Of a stretch of DNA of 64,000 nt, positions 12,401-20,825 are shown piece by piece. The notes beneath the pieces are model-generated. The model worked only from the letters and a program-made list of their open reading frames with translations. It was not told the origin of the DNA and searched no databases. Origin of the DNA: Undaria pinnatifida (taxonomy: Eukaryota; Sar; Phaeophyceae; Laminariales; Alariaceae); assembly GCA_012845835.1 (NCBI GenBank), contig JABAKD010000021.1, positions 7,073,506-7,137,505 of the forward strand, given 5' to 3'. Numbering within the stretch: the stretch's first letter is position 1; every line of letters starts with the position of its first letter. The position numbers and the translations under genes were made by a program.

Positions 12401-15400
12401 CTGTAGCGTGGGTACCATATGCGCCGTTTGGGGAGACCCGTTATTTCATTTTGCACCTTCCACGTGGATCCAGCTGCCCACGGGCGAGGCTGCCGCTCGT
12501 TGGGGTGACGCCAAATTGTTTAACTGCCGATTTGTCGTTGCAGATACTCAAGTGTGCAAGGAAGCGTTATCCCGACGCAGGAAAGATCTCGCGTTTAGTG
12601 TGCGACTCGGTTATTGGTGCTGACGTCGATGGGCCCTTGTTGAACACATCTTACTGGTAATCATGGAGTACTCAAGAGCGCGAACGGACTGGTCAGATTG
12701 GTTTAGCATTGTCGTACTTGATATGGTATGGTCGACGTCCTGTGGTGCCTTTCCTGGACAGTGTGAGCCTAATCGATGACGGAAGTGGCAGTTTTTCGAC
12801 CTTTGGCTGATGCGAATTGTCGTTGCAGCGTCCGTCTTCTCTCGCCGGTGGTTTCGGGTTATAGAAACAACAGCACCGAGTACAGATTATATGTCTGAAC
12901 AACTGTCCTGCCGTTTCATCAAAACACTCTGCGTCCGACATTTAGATAACTATTGCTTAGTCATGGCGCCGCTCGTGGATGGCCGCCCCGCTGTTTCGCC
13001 GCAACCCTCTACCCGCACGCAGACCCATTAGGCATTCCCGCAGCATTCCTCTACATTCTTTTGCGACAGAGGTCTGCAATCAACCCTCCAACCAACAAGA
13101 ACTCGGAAGGGTCAAAAGGGAGACAGGGCAACGAGGTGAGCAAAACGAGAGTACCTCGCCTTATTCTCTATACGAGAGCGAGATCAAGCTACGTGTTGGA
13201 AGATTTTAGAGGCAGTTGGTAAGTTGTGGTGAGCGAGCCATTTTACGGTACGTGTAGCGCTGATGACGCGATGCCACTACTCAACGCCATCGGAGCTACT
13301 CGACCGACATTCTAATCAATATCTTCGAATCTGCTGCGATTTGTTTTAGACGCATTCGAGAGGTGCCTCAGCCATTGGAAAGGCGTATCGAGATTGACCT
13401 GTGCTGCGGTAGAGTTGGCTCTTTGTCGCTAACACATTTTCTGAATGACGGGGCTTCTTAACGCAAAGTCTGCAGAAGATAATTGTCGTTTAGCAATACA
13501 ACTTTGGACCTAGGGCATGGATTTGGTCATGAGGTTGCGCCTCTGACTTAGTATTTGCGTGAGAAGTAGCGCTCCTCCAGGGAACTATGGGCCCACCTTT
13601 ACCGTAGCGTGTGTCGATTGGCCTTCATTTTCATTGAGGTCAGTTGTTTGCTGACGTATAAAGCCTCTCAAGTGAAGATTCGCAAAACACTAGGCTAGGG
13701 CGTTCCCCCCCCCCGTAGCACGAATCGAGCACCGGTACCATACCTTGTATACACTATTAATGGACGTCGTGTTCGGTGTGGTCGCTACTAAAGAACGAGG
13801 AACCTGCTTGTCGCCCTCAGAAAGTTTCGCAGACACAAATTGGATATTACGAGGCACTAGGTATACACTATCAATGCGACCATGCTCAACATATAACGTA
13901 ACTAAAACCTGGGTTTTGCAAGCCACATTCACCTGAGAGCTAAGATGGTTTCCCCGAACTTCAGGCCAAGTCTCCGCACCGACCCGATACAGTACCGGTA
14001 AAATCGAGTATCCCCTATTGTGCCGTGCTACACTCTAAGGCTTACCCATGGCCCAAGTAAATGACCTTGATCTTTCACCCCTTAGCTTAGTAGGTGCGCT
14101 TTTCGAAAAATTCCCCCTGGGTCTTAGCAACTTAGATCGAAGTCAGCGTACGCTTGTATGACAAGTCATATGGTCAACAATCCGTGGGTCGGTCCTTCCT
14201 ACCAACCCCGACGCTTCAAACGGAGGGTGAACAACCGAAGGCTTACCCTTGGCTGGGTGCAAGTGGTTGCAACTTACCAGTTACCTCGGTGGGCAACACC
14301 TTGACACATTTGAACATACCTGGGACTCTGGGTGTTTTACTCTATCTAAACACAGCCGGGTTCAACAGGTATTAATGTAAACAATGTGAAAAACGCGGAT
14401 TTAGGCTGCACGTTGTTGTATGGGAAACGAAAAATGAAAGTAATTATGCACGTACGCGCGCAATGCAATGGGCTATATGTTTCTGACCCTCTCGTTCTCC
14501 GCGATGCACCCGCTTCCGTTCCTGCTCCTGTTTGCCGGCTCTCCACCGGCCCCTGCTCCTGGTTCTGTCGATTTTCTTCCGACGTTACACTGCAGCAAGA
14601 GAAGATCAATCAGCGTGCCAGCGACGAAAGCGTCGCGCCGACTTCCTTCCTCTGGAGTGCCTACTACCCCAGATGCTACTACTTTGAGGTACAGTCACCG
14701 CCCCACGTTGGTGGGGCGCCTCTTAGTGCGGGACCCACGGTTTCTTCGGTGATAGACGCTGTTGACGACCTTCGTCAACAGAGTGCCGTAATATCCCGGA
14801 GTAGTGCAGGGTCCCACTAGAGGTTGGGAAATAAATCAAAACGTAACGCCCACGTATTTCATCTAGGGTGCTCACTACCCCAGCTATTACAATGTTGATG
14901 TGCCTTTGATGGGACTGGCAGCGCTGTTGTATGTAGCAAATTGACTGCTGCGTCGCCGCTTCTGAGCGAGTGAAATCAATTTGTTGACAGGCACAAACAA
15001 GAACGCGTCAAAGTATGGGTGGCCCACTGTACAATATATGGTTAAGTATATCCCTGCCCAAGTAACCACAAACCCAGGTAAATAGTATGTGCTGGAATAA
15101 AGTGGGTAGGTCATACTACCACCAGATATAAGAAGCGGTTTTTGAGGGCGAAGGTTGCTGTGTAGTCGTTCGTAAACCTCGAAACCTCAGCTATACGAGT
15201 TTTTGTTTGAAGGTTGTCTGACAGCGTGACGCACACGCGTTAATAAATTGGCGTCATATGTTAACAACGACGTACTGGTTCATTCAACTCCCCCACCGTC
15301 CCCAAATACCCCAGCGTGTTGCCCATGCATGCCGCGCTTTTGCAGTTTCAAACAGCACGTGTATATATATTCATGGCACAATCGCATATACGCACACGCG

Positions 15401-18400
15401 TACTGGTACGTACGTCACGTCGCTTCACGTCGCACCAATATCTGAGCGGAGTAGCCGATCGCCGGACCGAGTCACAGAGCGAGCGAACGAAGACATTTAA
15501 GACGTCTTCTTTTATATCACCTTCCAGAGGCATTGTAACCGGCACATATATATGCGGATCTATTGTAGAGTATAGACTACTGTACTATGGGCGTCCACAG
15601 GTTCGGTTTGCTTGAACTAAGGCCGTACTGATTCTGTCAGCTGCTCTTAGGTGATGGTGAAACGTTTTCTAGGTTAAATTTTAATATTAAACCCTACTTG
15701 TTAGGTTGCCCGACCAATTGGTCTTGTTTCAGTGTGTAGGTGTGTACGGGATGTTTACCATACACAGGCCACAACCTACCCATATTTTTCATGTATCTTT
15801 GTTTTCTTCTTCCTCGGGGAAATCTAACTTCATTCGGCGCCGAGGCTGGTGTTGCATATCTAGTCGAATTCCAATAGATATCGTGGTGACCCTTTTGTAA
15901 TATTCCATGTAAGGACAAAATTTGCGAGTGATGGACTTCGAAATGTCGCACCTGGTCAGATGGTATCAACAGCAACATTAAACTACTCTGATATGCGCTT
16001 GGTCGTTTCGTGTGGGTGTGTGTGCACTCATTTTGTTTGGAAGGTGTTCGAGTGTATTAGGCGTCTACTTCTCACTGGTCTACTGGTGTTCGTGCCCAAC
16101 ACATCGGGGCAGGTGGCATACGGCTGCTTATTTGCGTTCGTCAGGTACAGTGGCGAACGAGATCTGGTACGTGTACTGACCAATGTGAAAATATAGCGTC
16201 GAAACAAAGCAATTATGGTAGACCAATAATTCATTGTGCTTCATGCTACCTCTGACCGTGCGCTTGTGCATGATACGTGTGATATGGTTGTCGCGGCCGG
16301 CTTTGGGTACATTGTATTCATGAATCACTCCATTCCCGGGCTTTCTAGGGGCCTAGCATGTATCTCAAACAACGTTAAACCTAAAACGAAAAAGAAGGAA
16401 TATGCCCACATTCCCAGCATACGTTTTTTTGGGGGGAGGGGATGGCGATGAAAAGGCAAGTGAGTCAGCTGCTGTGCCGGCGTTGACGTATGGAGGTTCA
16501 CGGCTCGCGGTCTATACAGGTGATGTAAATTGAGTAAATTGAGTCTAGCATAAAACAGTGCTTGTTGAGATGCAGATTCGTAATGAGCCAATAACCTACA
16601 GAGCACGTGCTACTCCCATTACCCCGTTCGATGTAAATGTTATACGCGGCATAGCCGACGGCTAAACACAAACATATATGAGTCATACCATTTGTATGTG
16701 TGTAGTGTTTGTCATCGGACAACGTGCAGCGCTCCCCCCAAAAGTGGCCAAGAGGTGTGAATCGAAACCAGTACGGTCGAAAGGTTTCGCGTGCGTGAAT
16801 CAGCAACAACCTCTTTGGGACTTCAGAAGAATATTTTGACTAAATATAATGACGACGACAGCACCGGCCGCCCTTAGTAGACCAGGCAAGTGGGGTAGAG
16901 GACGTTTCCGAAATCTTATGTATGGAGCTGCGCGACGCATGTGCAGCATGACGATACCCGTGCTGATGCGCCCTCTACCTACAGTATGCGCTTGATAGCG
17001 ACATATTCGTGGAATTTTAAGTGGTTTTTGCGCGCGAAAGTTCGGAAAAATAAGCGCTGTTGGCGCACGGATCTGAATTGCAGTGCAAATATCTGCGAGA
17101 TGCGCGTACAGCATGATGGCGATACTCGTACTGATGCGTGGTCTATGTTCGCCCCTGATCCTATCACATTCGTAAAAAATTTCGTAACCATTCCCATGCG
17201 TGTTCCAACGTATGACACATGTTCAGGGGCAGTTGAGACAAGTCAGAAAAAAATTGACAAAAAAAAAACAGTAAGTTGGTGGGACAGTATTTCTGTTGTG
17301 TACGCGTTGTTGGTGGCATTGCGCAGCTGAATCAAAATATGATCGTGGTAAATGGTTTTGGCGGTACGAGTTGGGCCCACCGACAAGAACGCTTCATCGC
17401 ATGCATTTGTCGCATAAGCGCGGAAAAACCACAGCAGTGGCGAAAAAGTAAAATCCATCGCAAGATACGACACATAAAACAATGTTGTTTGGAGCTTCTA
17501 AAACCAATGTGAAGATGTGACGACGCGCAACACACTTGTACTGATCTGCAAGTATATCCCGTTTTACTTCCTTCTGTTGCCACGTCCGGATCGTCCACCT
17601 TTTACGAATGCTGTACCTGCGCTGATAGCCTCGTAGCGTTCGAGATTCAGATGCCGCACATCGACGGCTTGGAGATTCAGCTTTATCGCGCGGTGAGATA
17701 GAAAGAGTGGATGAAGAACAAATGATACCTGGTTTTGGCAAGTTGTCGTCCTCTTGTGCCGTGGCCGATAACGATCTGGCGACATCATTCCAACTGGGGT
17801 GGCCAAAGTCGTTGGGTGTTCCCTTCAAAGAGGGTAAAACACAACGCCCTACGATATATGATGTTATTGTTGCATTTTGTTTCGAATGAGCGCCTGCAGT
17901 CACTACGAGTCCTATTCATTGAGTGCAACAACATTGGACGGCATATTAACTTCGGTCAGCAAATCTGACCACTGACAACCGTCTCTCTCCGTCTCATCAT
18001 TTGCTTTCAAACGGTAACTCTAGGGCTTCCCACCCCAATGCTGCTGCCGCTTTTCCACTTCTGTCATGACTACGATAGGGATGCCTGGTGATCTTCTTCA
18101 CAAACTTCTTGGCGGTGATCATCCAAGCTGAGTTCGCCGACAGGAATTCGAACAGCAGCACTGTCTACTCGGTGTTGCTGATACTGGTGCACGTTTTCTT
18201 TATACTCTCCATCTGTTGGAACAGCTTGGCGACGATGAAGGCCACTTTGAGCAGGAGACACGTTCAGGTATGGTCACGGATACTTGTTGACCGGGTTTTT
18301 CGATTAAGGTTACACCAAACTTACGTCTACCATGTGACCACTCGACTTGTTCCCTCTTTCTCGCAGCAAGTCAGCCGACTCGCAGGCACACAGGCACATT

Positions 18401-19517
18401 CCAGGTTAAGTCATACGTTTGTACGTTTCGAGGGTAGATCAGTCACCTCCCGACCAACCCTTTGTTCCAAGAACTCAGTTCCGCGATGTATATGCAGATA
18501 ACCTCCATCTATTTCGTCAAAAATGCTTCAAAAAAGGAGCAACACACCCACACGTGCGGTGGGTATGGACCCAGACATTTGCGTAGATGGTGCACGTCAG
18601 GGACTACCTATAGATAGACCCTTTACCCCCCTGTTTCTTGGTGGATCTCTGTATTGAATAGCTTGCTTCGTTACGGTATGACTTTATTATCGCATGCAAT
18701 CGCTCAGCTGGTTTGGCACTAATAGTTGAAGGTTTCCCAGCGCCGGGCGTCTGGTGGGTTATGGAACCCCTTATACCACTGTAGATCGCTGGAGAAAATA
18801 TATAGTACTGCAGATACATGTTTGACCACTGTGGCATGCCCAGTTTCAAAACACGCATCTCCGCAAAAGTATTGTTTATCCCCGTCTTTATCATGCGAAC
18901 CCCCAGTTGTAAGGCTCATGTTGAGTACTCCGAGGTGCGTCCGGGCATGCATACTGTGCTCTATCCACTAAAACCGACATTGTTCAATGTTGACCTATTT
19001 TTACTAACGATCCGTTCAGAGACACGCCTCTTCTACAGCGACAAAACTGGCCAAACGCCGGCCCGTATGTTCTGGAGAACAAGGGAGAGAGAGAGCAGAC
19101 ACTGCAGGCGTTTTTCTCCTCAAAAATATTAAACCCTAACCACCAAAACGATTGGCCCCCCTTCTCCAATTGTTTACTCAAAGATCAGGAGTGACTTCGA
19201 GTCATTCTTGTTGCCGTTGATTTGTTGATTGCAGCTGTTGACGCCTCCGTAACTATGTGGCTGTGGCTTACGCCGTTGATTCCAATTCGTAACCCGTCCA
19301 AACACTGCCAGGGCGTTGTGCTCGGTGTAGACCTTCTGGACGAGAAAGACGCTGATAAGATCCTTGGTCCGGAGAAGGGGATGGAAGTTAAGGACAACGA
19401 GATGTCCAAAAGCAACAAAGAGACCAAGAGCGAGGACGAAGAGGAACTTCCGTCCTGGCAGGACAAACCCGCCGTCCCAGAGTTTCCTTTCGGCATCAGC
19501 GGCAGCGGTACCAGCAG
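390..19517 (+). CDS. Gene 1: multi-pass membrane protein, 5' partial, at least 14 exons (gene span)
   Basis: Spliced gene whose 5' part lies off the left edge. Exons were found by matching to gene 2 on the other strand: 390-497, 3386-3534, 5438-6077, 6836-6858, 7315-7454, 8045-8492, 8880-8963, 11369-11501, 13023-13135, 14596-14688, 16044-16144, 17629-17692, 18079-18267, 19312-19517, plus an uncertain last exon. Reading frames join across every junction except the first, where an exon is missing. The order is a Cys-rich extracellular end, a first membrane helix, a long low-complexity loop, then about seven more helices and an acidic tail. I recognise the architecture as that of large stramenopile membrane proteins with beta-helix ectodomains; the function is unknown. 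No stop or frameshift lies inside the listed exons. It is convergent with gene 2. Confidence 0.85.
498..3385 (+). other. Gene 1 intron region holding at least one unidentified exon
   Basis: The upstream exon ends in phase 0 but the next needs two bases to complete a codon, so an exon of length 3n+1 must lie here. I could not find it: no segment has both good splice sites and a clear match in gene 2. Two short stretches, near 727-775 and 1268-1320, resemble each other (both contain ATCTGGGACGTT and GACCGTT), a degenerate direct repeat. Otherwise nothing recognised. Confidence 0.5.
3386..3534 (+). CDS. Gene 1 exon (= exon 9), Cys-rich motif and first membrane helix
   Basis: The exon is 149 bp and begins with two bases of a split codon after gatAG. 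It encodes CSICSSGYGRGAANQCHVC, a GCC2/GCC3- or ephrin-receptor-like cysteine motif, followed by a hydrophobic run of about 27 residues (GGIIFVLSVAVLLVLGV and on to AVYL), the first transmembrane helix. Donor GTGAGT, phase 0. The gene 2 copy has the same length and motif. Confidence 0.95.
3535..5437 (+). other. Gene 1 intron
   Basis: About 1.9 kb between two confident exons. Part of a long open frame (4898-5437) reads in phase into the next exon, but the similarity to gene 2 begins only at the acceptor at 5438, so I treat this part as intron. No repeat or RNA gene recognised. Confidence 0.6.
5438..6077 (+). CDS. Gene 1 exon (= exon 10), long low-complexity loop
   Basis: The exon is 640 bp. 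It starts GTTGGC after cgatcAG and encodes about 213 residues rich in Ser, Gly, Asp and Asn, with a run of five Asn (AAC repeat near 5667-5681). It ends with the conserved FLTALPLSKLKIVI. The ends match gene 2 closely and the middle does not, so this is probably a disordered loop. The last complete codon is followed by G, then GCAAGC: the donor appears to be GC rather than GT, as in gene 2. Confidence 0.9.
6836..6858 (+). CDS. Gene 1 23-nt microexon (= exon 11)
   Basis: A 23-base exon flanked by ggacAG and GTAAGT. It supplies the last two bases of a Val codon and then encodes VWQISAA. This restores the frame between the preceding exon (phase 1) and the next one (phase 0), giving KIVIVVWQISAAFANVTN across three exons. 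Gene 2 has the same 23-nt exon with the same peptide at 47496-47518. Confidence 0.92.
7315..7454 (+). CDS. Gene 1 exon (= exon 12), conserved membrane-domain segment
   Basis: The exon is 140 bp after tgtacAG. It encodes FANVTNVGFPPIYEKFL, then SIIGIFSLDLGWLLSATC and GFYEKLL, and ends two bases into a Leu codon before GTGAGT. This is the most strongly conserved block of the protein. It probably spans the second membrane helix and its loop. Gene 2 has the same 140-bp exon. Confidence 0.95.
8045..8492 (+). CDS. Gene 1 exon (= exon 13), membrane helix plus variable loop
   Basis: The exon is 448 bp after gcacAG. It opens with MVTIAPFILLGILGVTFYLG (a membrane helix), then PRVQTLDDLS, then about 90 residues rich in Ser, Thr and Ala that hardly match gene 2. 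It closes with a conserved SVWKAGPGDKTYPEQ before GTGAAT. Total length equals that of gene 2 despite the divergent centre. Phase 0 at the 3' end. Confidence 0.93.
8880..8963 (+). CDS. Gene 1 exon (= exon 14), transmembrane helix
   Basis: Twenty-eight codons after cgagcAG: NRLWELFARHTTMT, then LIILYLVYSQVSTV, then GTAAGT. The charged start followed by a hydrophobic run indicates a cytoplasmic loop entering a membrane helix. Only one residue position is uncertain relative to gene 2, which has an 84-bp exon with nearly the same sequence. Confidence 0.95.
8964..11368 (+). other. Gene 1 intron with a GC-rich palindromic segment
   Basis: About 2.4 kb. It contains a GC-rich self-complementary segment at 9583-9724 (listed separately) and a GTGGGTG-rich stretch near 10005-10035. 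No exon matching gene 2 and no other gene recognised. Confidence 0.6.
9583..9724. repeat. GC-rich palindromic element
   Basis: The ends are inverted copies: TTGCCGAACT on the left against AGTTCGGCGA on the right. Inside lie nested hairpins such as CCTCGCCCC with GGGCGAGG and GGGGAAAATCCCC. The block is distinctly more GC-rich than its AT-rich flanks (ATATATCATTATT follows it). It resembles a small foldback or MITE-type insertion in the intron; no clear target duplication was seen. Confidence 0.5.
11369..11501 (+). CDS. Gene 1 exon (= exon 15), FQTFACD segment and membrane helix start
   Basis: The exon is 133 bp after ccgcAG. It encodes VFQTFACD, an acidic/polar loop with LRADSRIECSTGKHTAYM, then VYAGIMACL, and ends one base into the next codon before GTGAGT. 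The loop between two helices carries conserved Cys residues and probably faces outside. Gene 2 has the same length and reads IFQTFACD. Confidence 0.95.
11502..13022 (+). other. Gene 1 intron with a block conserved in gene 2
   Basis: About 1.5 kb. The stretch from about 12390 to 12650 is similar to the reverse complement of about 43450-43715, at nearly the same distance upstream of the next exon in both genes. Shared words include GCGTCGATGGG/CC and TGGGTAC. I cannot assign splice sites that make it coding, so I list it as conserved intronic sequence. The rest is featureless. Confidence 0.55.
13023..13135 (+). CDS. Gene 1 exon (= exon 16), PLGIP membrane helix
   Basis: The exon is 113 bp after cgcAG. 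Two bases complete a Tyr codon and the peptide continues PLGIPAAFLYILLRQRSAIN and then a basic/polar stretch ending in GNE before GTGAGC. YPLGIP at the end of a helix is a hallmark of this family. Same length and phase in gene 2. Confidence 0.93.
13136..14595 (+). other. Gene 1 intron
   Basis: About 1.5 kb with a poly-C run near 13706-13714. No exon, RNA gene or mobile element recognised. Confidence 0.6.
14596..14688 (+). CDS. Gene 1 exon (= exon 17), QEKINQ to YYFE
   Basis: Thirty-one codons after ctgcAG: QEKINQRASDESVAPTSFLW, then SAYYPRCYYFE before GTACAG. It is the cytoplasmic segment before the next helix. Gene 2 differs at only a few residues and has the same 93-bp length. Phase 0 at both ends. 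Confidence 0.95.
14689..16043 (+). other. Gene 1 intron
   Basis: About 1.35 kb, AT-rich with alternating TATATA/CACACG stretches near 15350-15560. Nothing else recognised. Confidence 0.6.
16044..16144 (+). CDS. Gene 1 exon (= exon 18), transmembrane helix VFECIRR
   Basis: The exon is 101 bp after tggaAG. It encodes VFECIRRLLLTGLLVFVPNT, then SGQVAYGCLFAFV, and ends two bases into a Ser codon before GTACAG. One membrane helix and the start of the next. Identical length and phase in gene 2. Confidence 0.95.
16145..17628 (+). other. Gene 1 intron
   Basis: About 1.5 kb. A phrase with GCATGATGGCGATACTCGTACTGATGCG (17111-17138) repeats one at 16946-16973, giving an imperfect direct repeat about 165 bp apart. 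No exon recognised. Confidence 0.55.
17629..17692 (+). CDS. Gene 1 exon (= exon 19), FEIQMPHIDG
   Basis: A 64-bp exon after ctgatAG. One base completes Ser, then LVAFEIQMPHIDGLEIQLYR and Ala before GTGAGA. The choice of acceptor is fixed by phase and by the matching gene 2 exon (gatAG, then SLGAFEIQ). Probably a short cytoplasmic linker between helices. Confidence 0.93.
18079..18267 (+). CDS. Gene 1 exon (= exon 20), last two membrane helices
   Basis: Sixty-three codons after cgatAG. The peptide is GCLVIFFTNFLAVIIQAEFA, a polar turn, YSVLLILVHVFFILSICWNS, then ATMKATLSRRHVQ before GTATGG. Two hydrophobic helices are separated by about 14 polar residues and followed by a basic cytoplasmic end. 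Same 189-bp length in gene 2, whose donor is GC instead of GT. Confidence 0.95.
18268..19311 (+). other. Gene 1 intron
   Basis: About 1.0 kb between exons 20 and 21. Nothing recognised. Confidence 0.6.
19312..19517 (+). CDS. Gene 1 exon (= exon 21), acidic cytoplasmic tail
   Basis: The exon is 206 bp after tgccAG. It encodes GVVLGVDLLDEKDADKIL, then a Glu/Lys-rich stretch (KSNKETKSEDEEELPSWQ), then DKPAVPEFPFG, and ends two bases into a codon before GTACGC. It is the soluble C-terminal tail. Gene 2 is 3 bp shorter with the same phase. Confidence 0.93.
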
Positions 19518-19576
19518 GTACGCAGTGGCTGCGAGTTGTCTCCTGCAATCATACATATCACCCTACCTCGTTCCAG

Positions 19577-19784
19577 GCCAGTGGTGATACTGCCCTGCTC
19601 CAAGTTTCTGCCAGCACATAAAGATGTGAACGCGCCGTTCACCTTGTCCACATTCTATTCGGTTGTGATACTGCGTTGCCAACTGTTCGGGGTCGCGTGC
19701 CTTAAACGAAAATCCGAAGCAGGCAAACGTTGGACAGGGTTTTACTCATTTTGTTGGCTTGTCATGGGGACGACTCCCCATTAA
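19577..19784 (+). CDS. Gene 1 possible last exon
   Basis: Acceptor ttccAG restores the frame and leads to about 68 residues ending GTTPH and a stop; the intron would be only 59 bp. DNA similarity to the gene 2 end continues through here, but short indels shift the frame between copies. It may therefore be 3' untranslated sequence instead. A rival frame ends sooner, in VSAST. Confidence 0.3.
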
Positions 19785-20136
19785 TGCCAGGCCTCTTGCA
19801 ACCTTTTTATGTTTAGTGTCTGAGAGCAAGCGTGGAAGGCCCCCTTCCACGTTTTGCCGGAAGTGCCCTAACCCCCGAAACTCTAATCCCCCGAAAATGT
19901 GTGTATGTCAATATCAGGCATGGAAACGACAATGCCGGCAACCAGCAAGGGACCTGCACTATAGATCCTGTACCCCCTGTATGATAGCGTGCAGGTCTTC
20001 ATGGCGTAGTTGATGTAAGCAACACCTACCCGTGGCTGTGTGGGGCATATTTCAGCGTCGTTGCTTCGCTACGTTCAAGCTGAACTGCTGTATGTATTAC
20101 CGTAGTGTGCTATTAAAATTCGCAAGTCTGTCGGTT

Positions 20137-20165
20137 AGGCGTGGTCAGGCGTGGTCAGGCGTGAG
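20137..20165 (+). repeat. Short tandem repeat, 10-bp unit
   Basis: Nearly three direct copies of GGCGTGGTCA in a row. No function suggested. Confidence 0.7.
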
Positions 20166-20649
20166 ACAAGGTTGTATTAAAAGGCGACTTTTATCTGTCC
20201 GGCGTAATACAATGGCGCGTGTCGTAGACTAGACGCGGGGACATACGTGTAGCTGACCGTACACACTCGGGTGTCAGCACACCTAAAAATTTTATGCCAT
20301 TCACGTTTGGGCGCACGTTCGCCCCCCCTCGCGATGACCGGGTGGGTCTTGGCGACTAGTTATTCGTCGTTTCGATTAGGGACAGCGACGGTTCAAGTTT
20401 CCTCCCCGTCACGTGCCCCAGGTGGCGAAATGAATCGATAATGACACTGCCACCCATCTCCGCTCCATTGGTCGCTCGTGCGTGTGTGGCGGCATCCTGG
20501 ATGTCGCCTCGTGTATGTGTGGGCGTCAACGCTATCACGTATGAACTTCATGAGCTTAAGGCGTGCGCCAGTTGGGGTAGGGTCGGGGTTGGGGTGGCAG
20601 TAAGGGTGTAGCGTTCACCATATCGACGGACCGTGGTCGATGCAAGTGC

Positions 20650-20825
20650 AGAATAACCGTGTCGGGTGTGGGGTGTTGGCACGCTTAGGCTGCAGCTGCA
20701 GAATGTACAAATAGGTAATGTAGGGTTTGCACAGGGTGTGGCACCGCGCCATGCATGGTGTACGTTTGGAAATGTGATGGTGCTGGTGCTTGGCGTATCA
20801 TGTTTGAGCAGCACACCATGTAAGT
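20650..20825 (+). repeat. 3'-flank block shared with gene 2 (inverted)
   Basis: The sequence aligns without obvious gaps to the reverse complement of about 30715-30890. Shared words include GTGCTGGTGCT and AATGT..GGGTTTGCA-type runs. It lies about 1.1-1.3 kb past the last sure exon of gene 1, as its partner does past gene 2. Both copies have an open frame in the same register (NVMVLVLGV against NVLVLVLAV), but differences are not concentrated at third codon positions, so coding is unproven. Confidence 0.65.
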
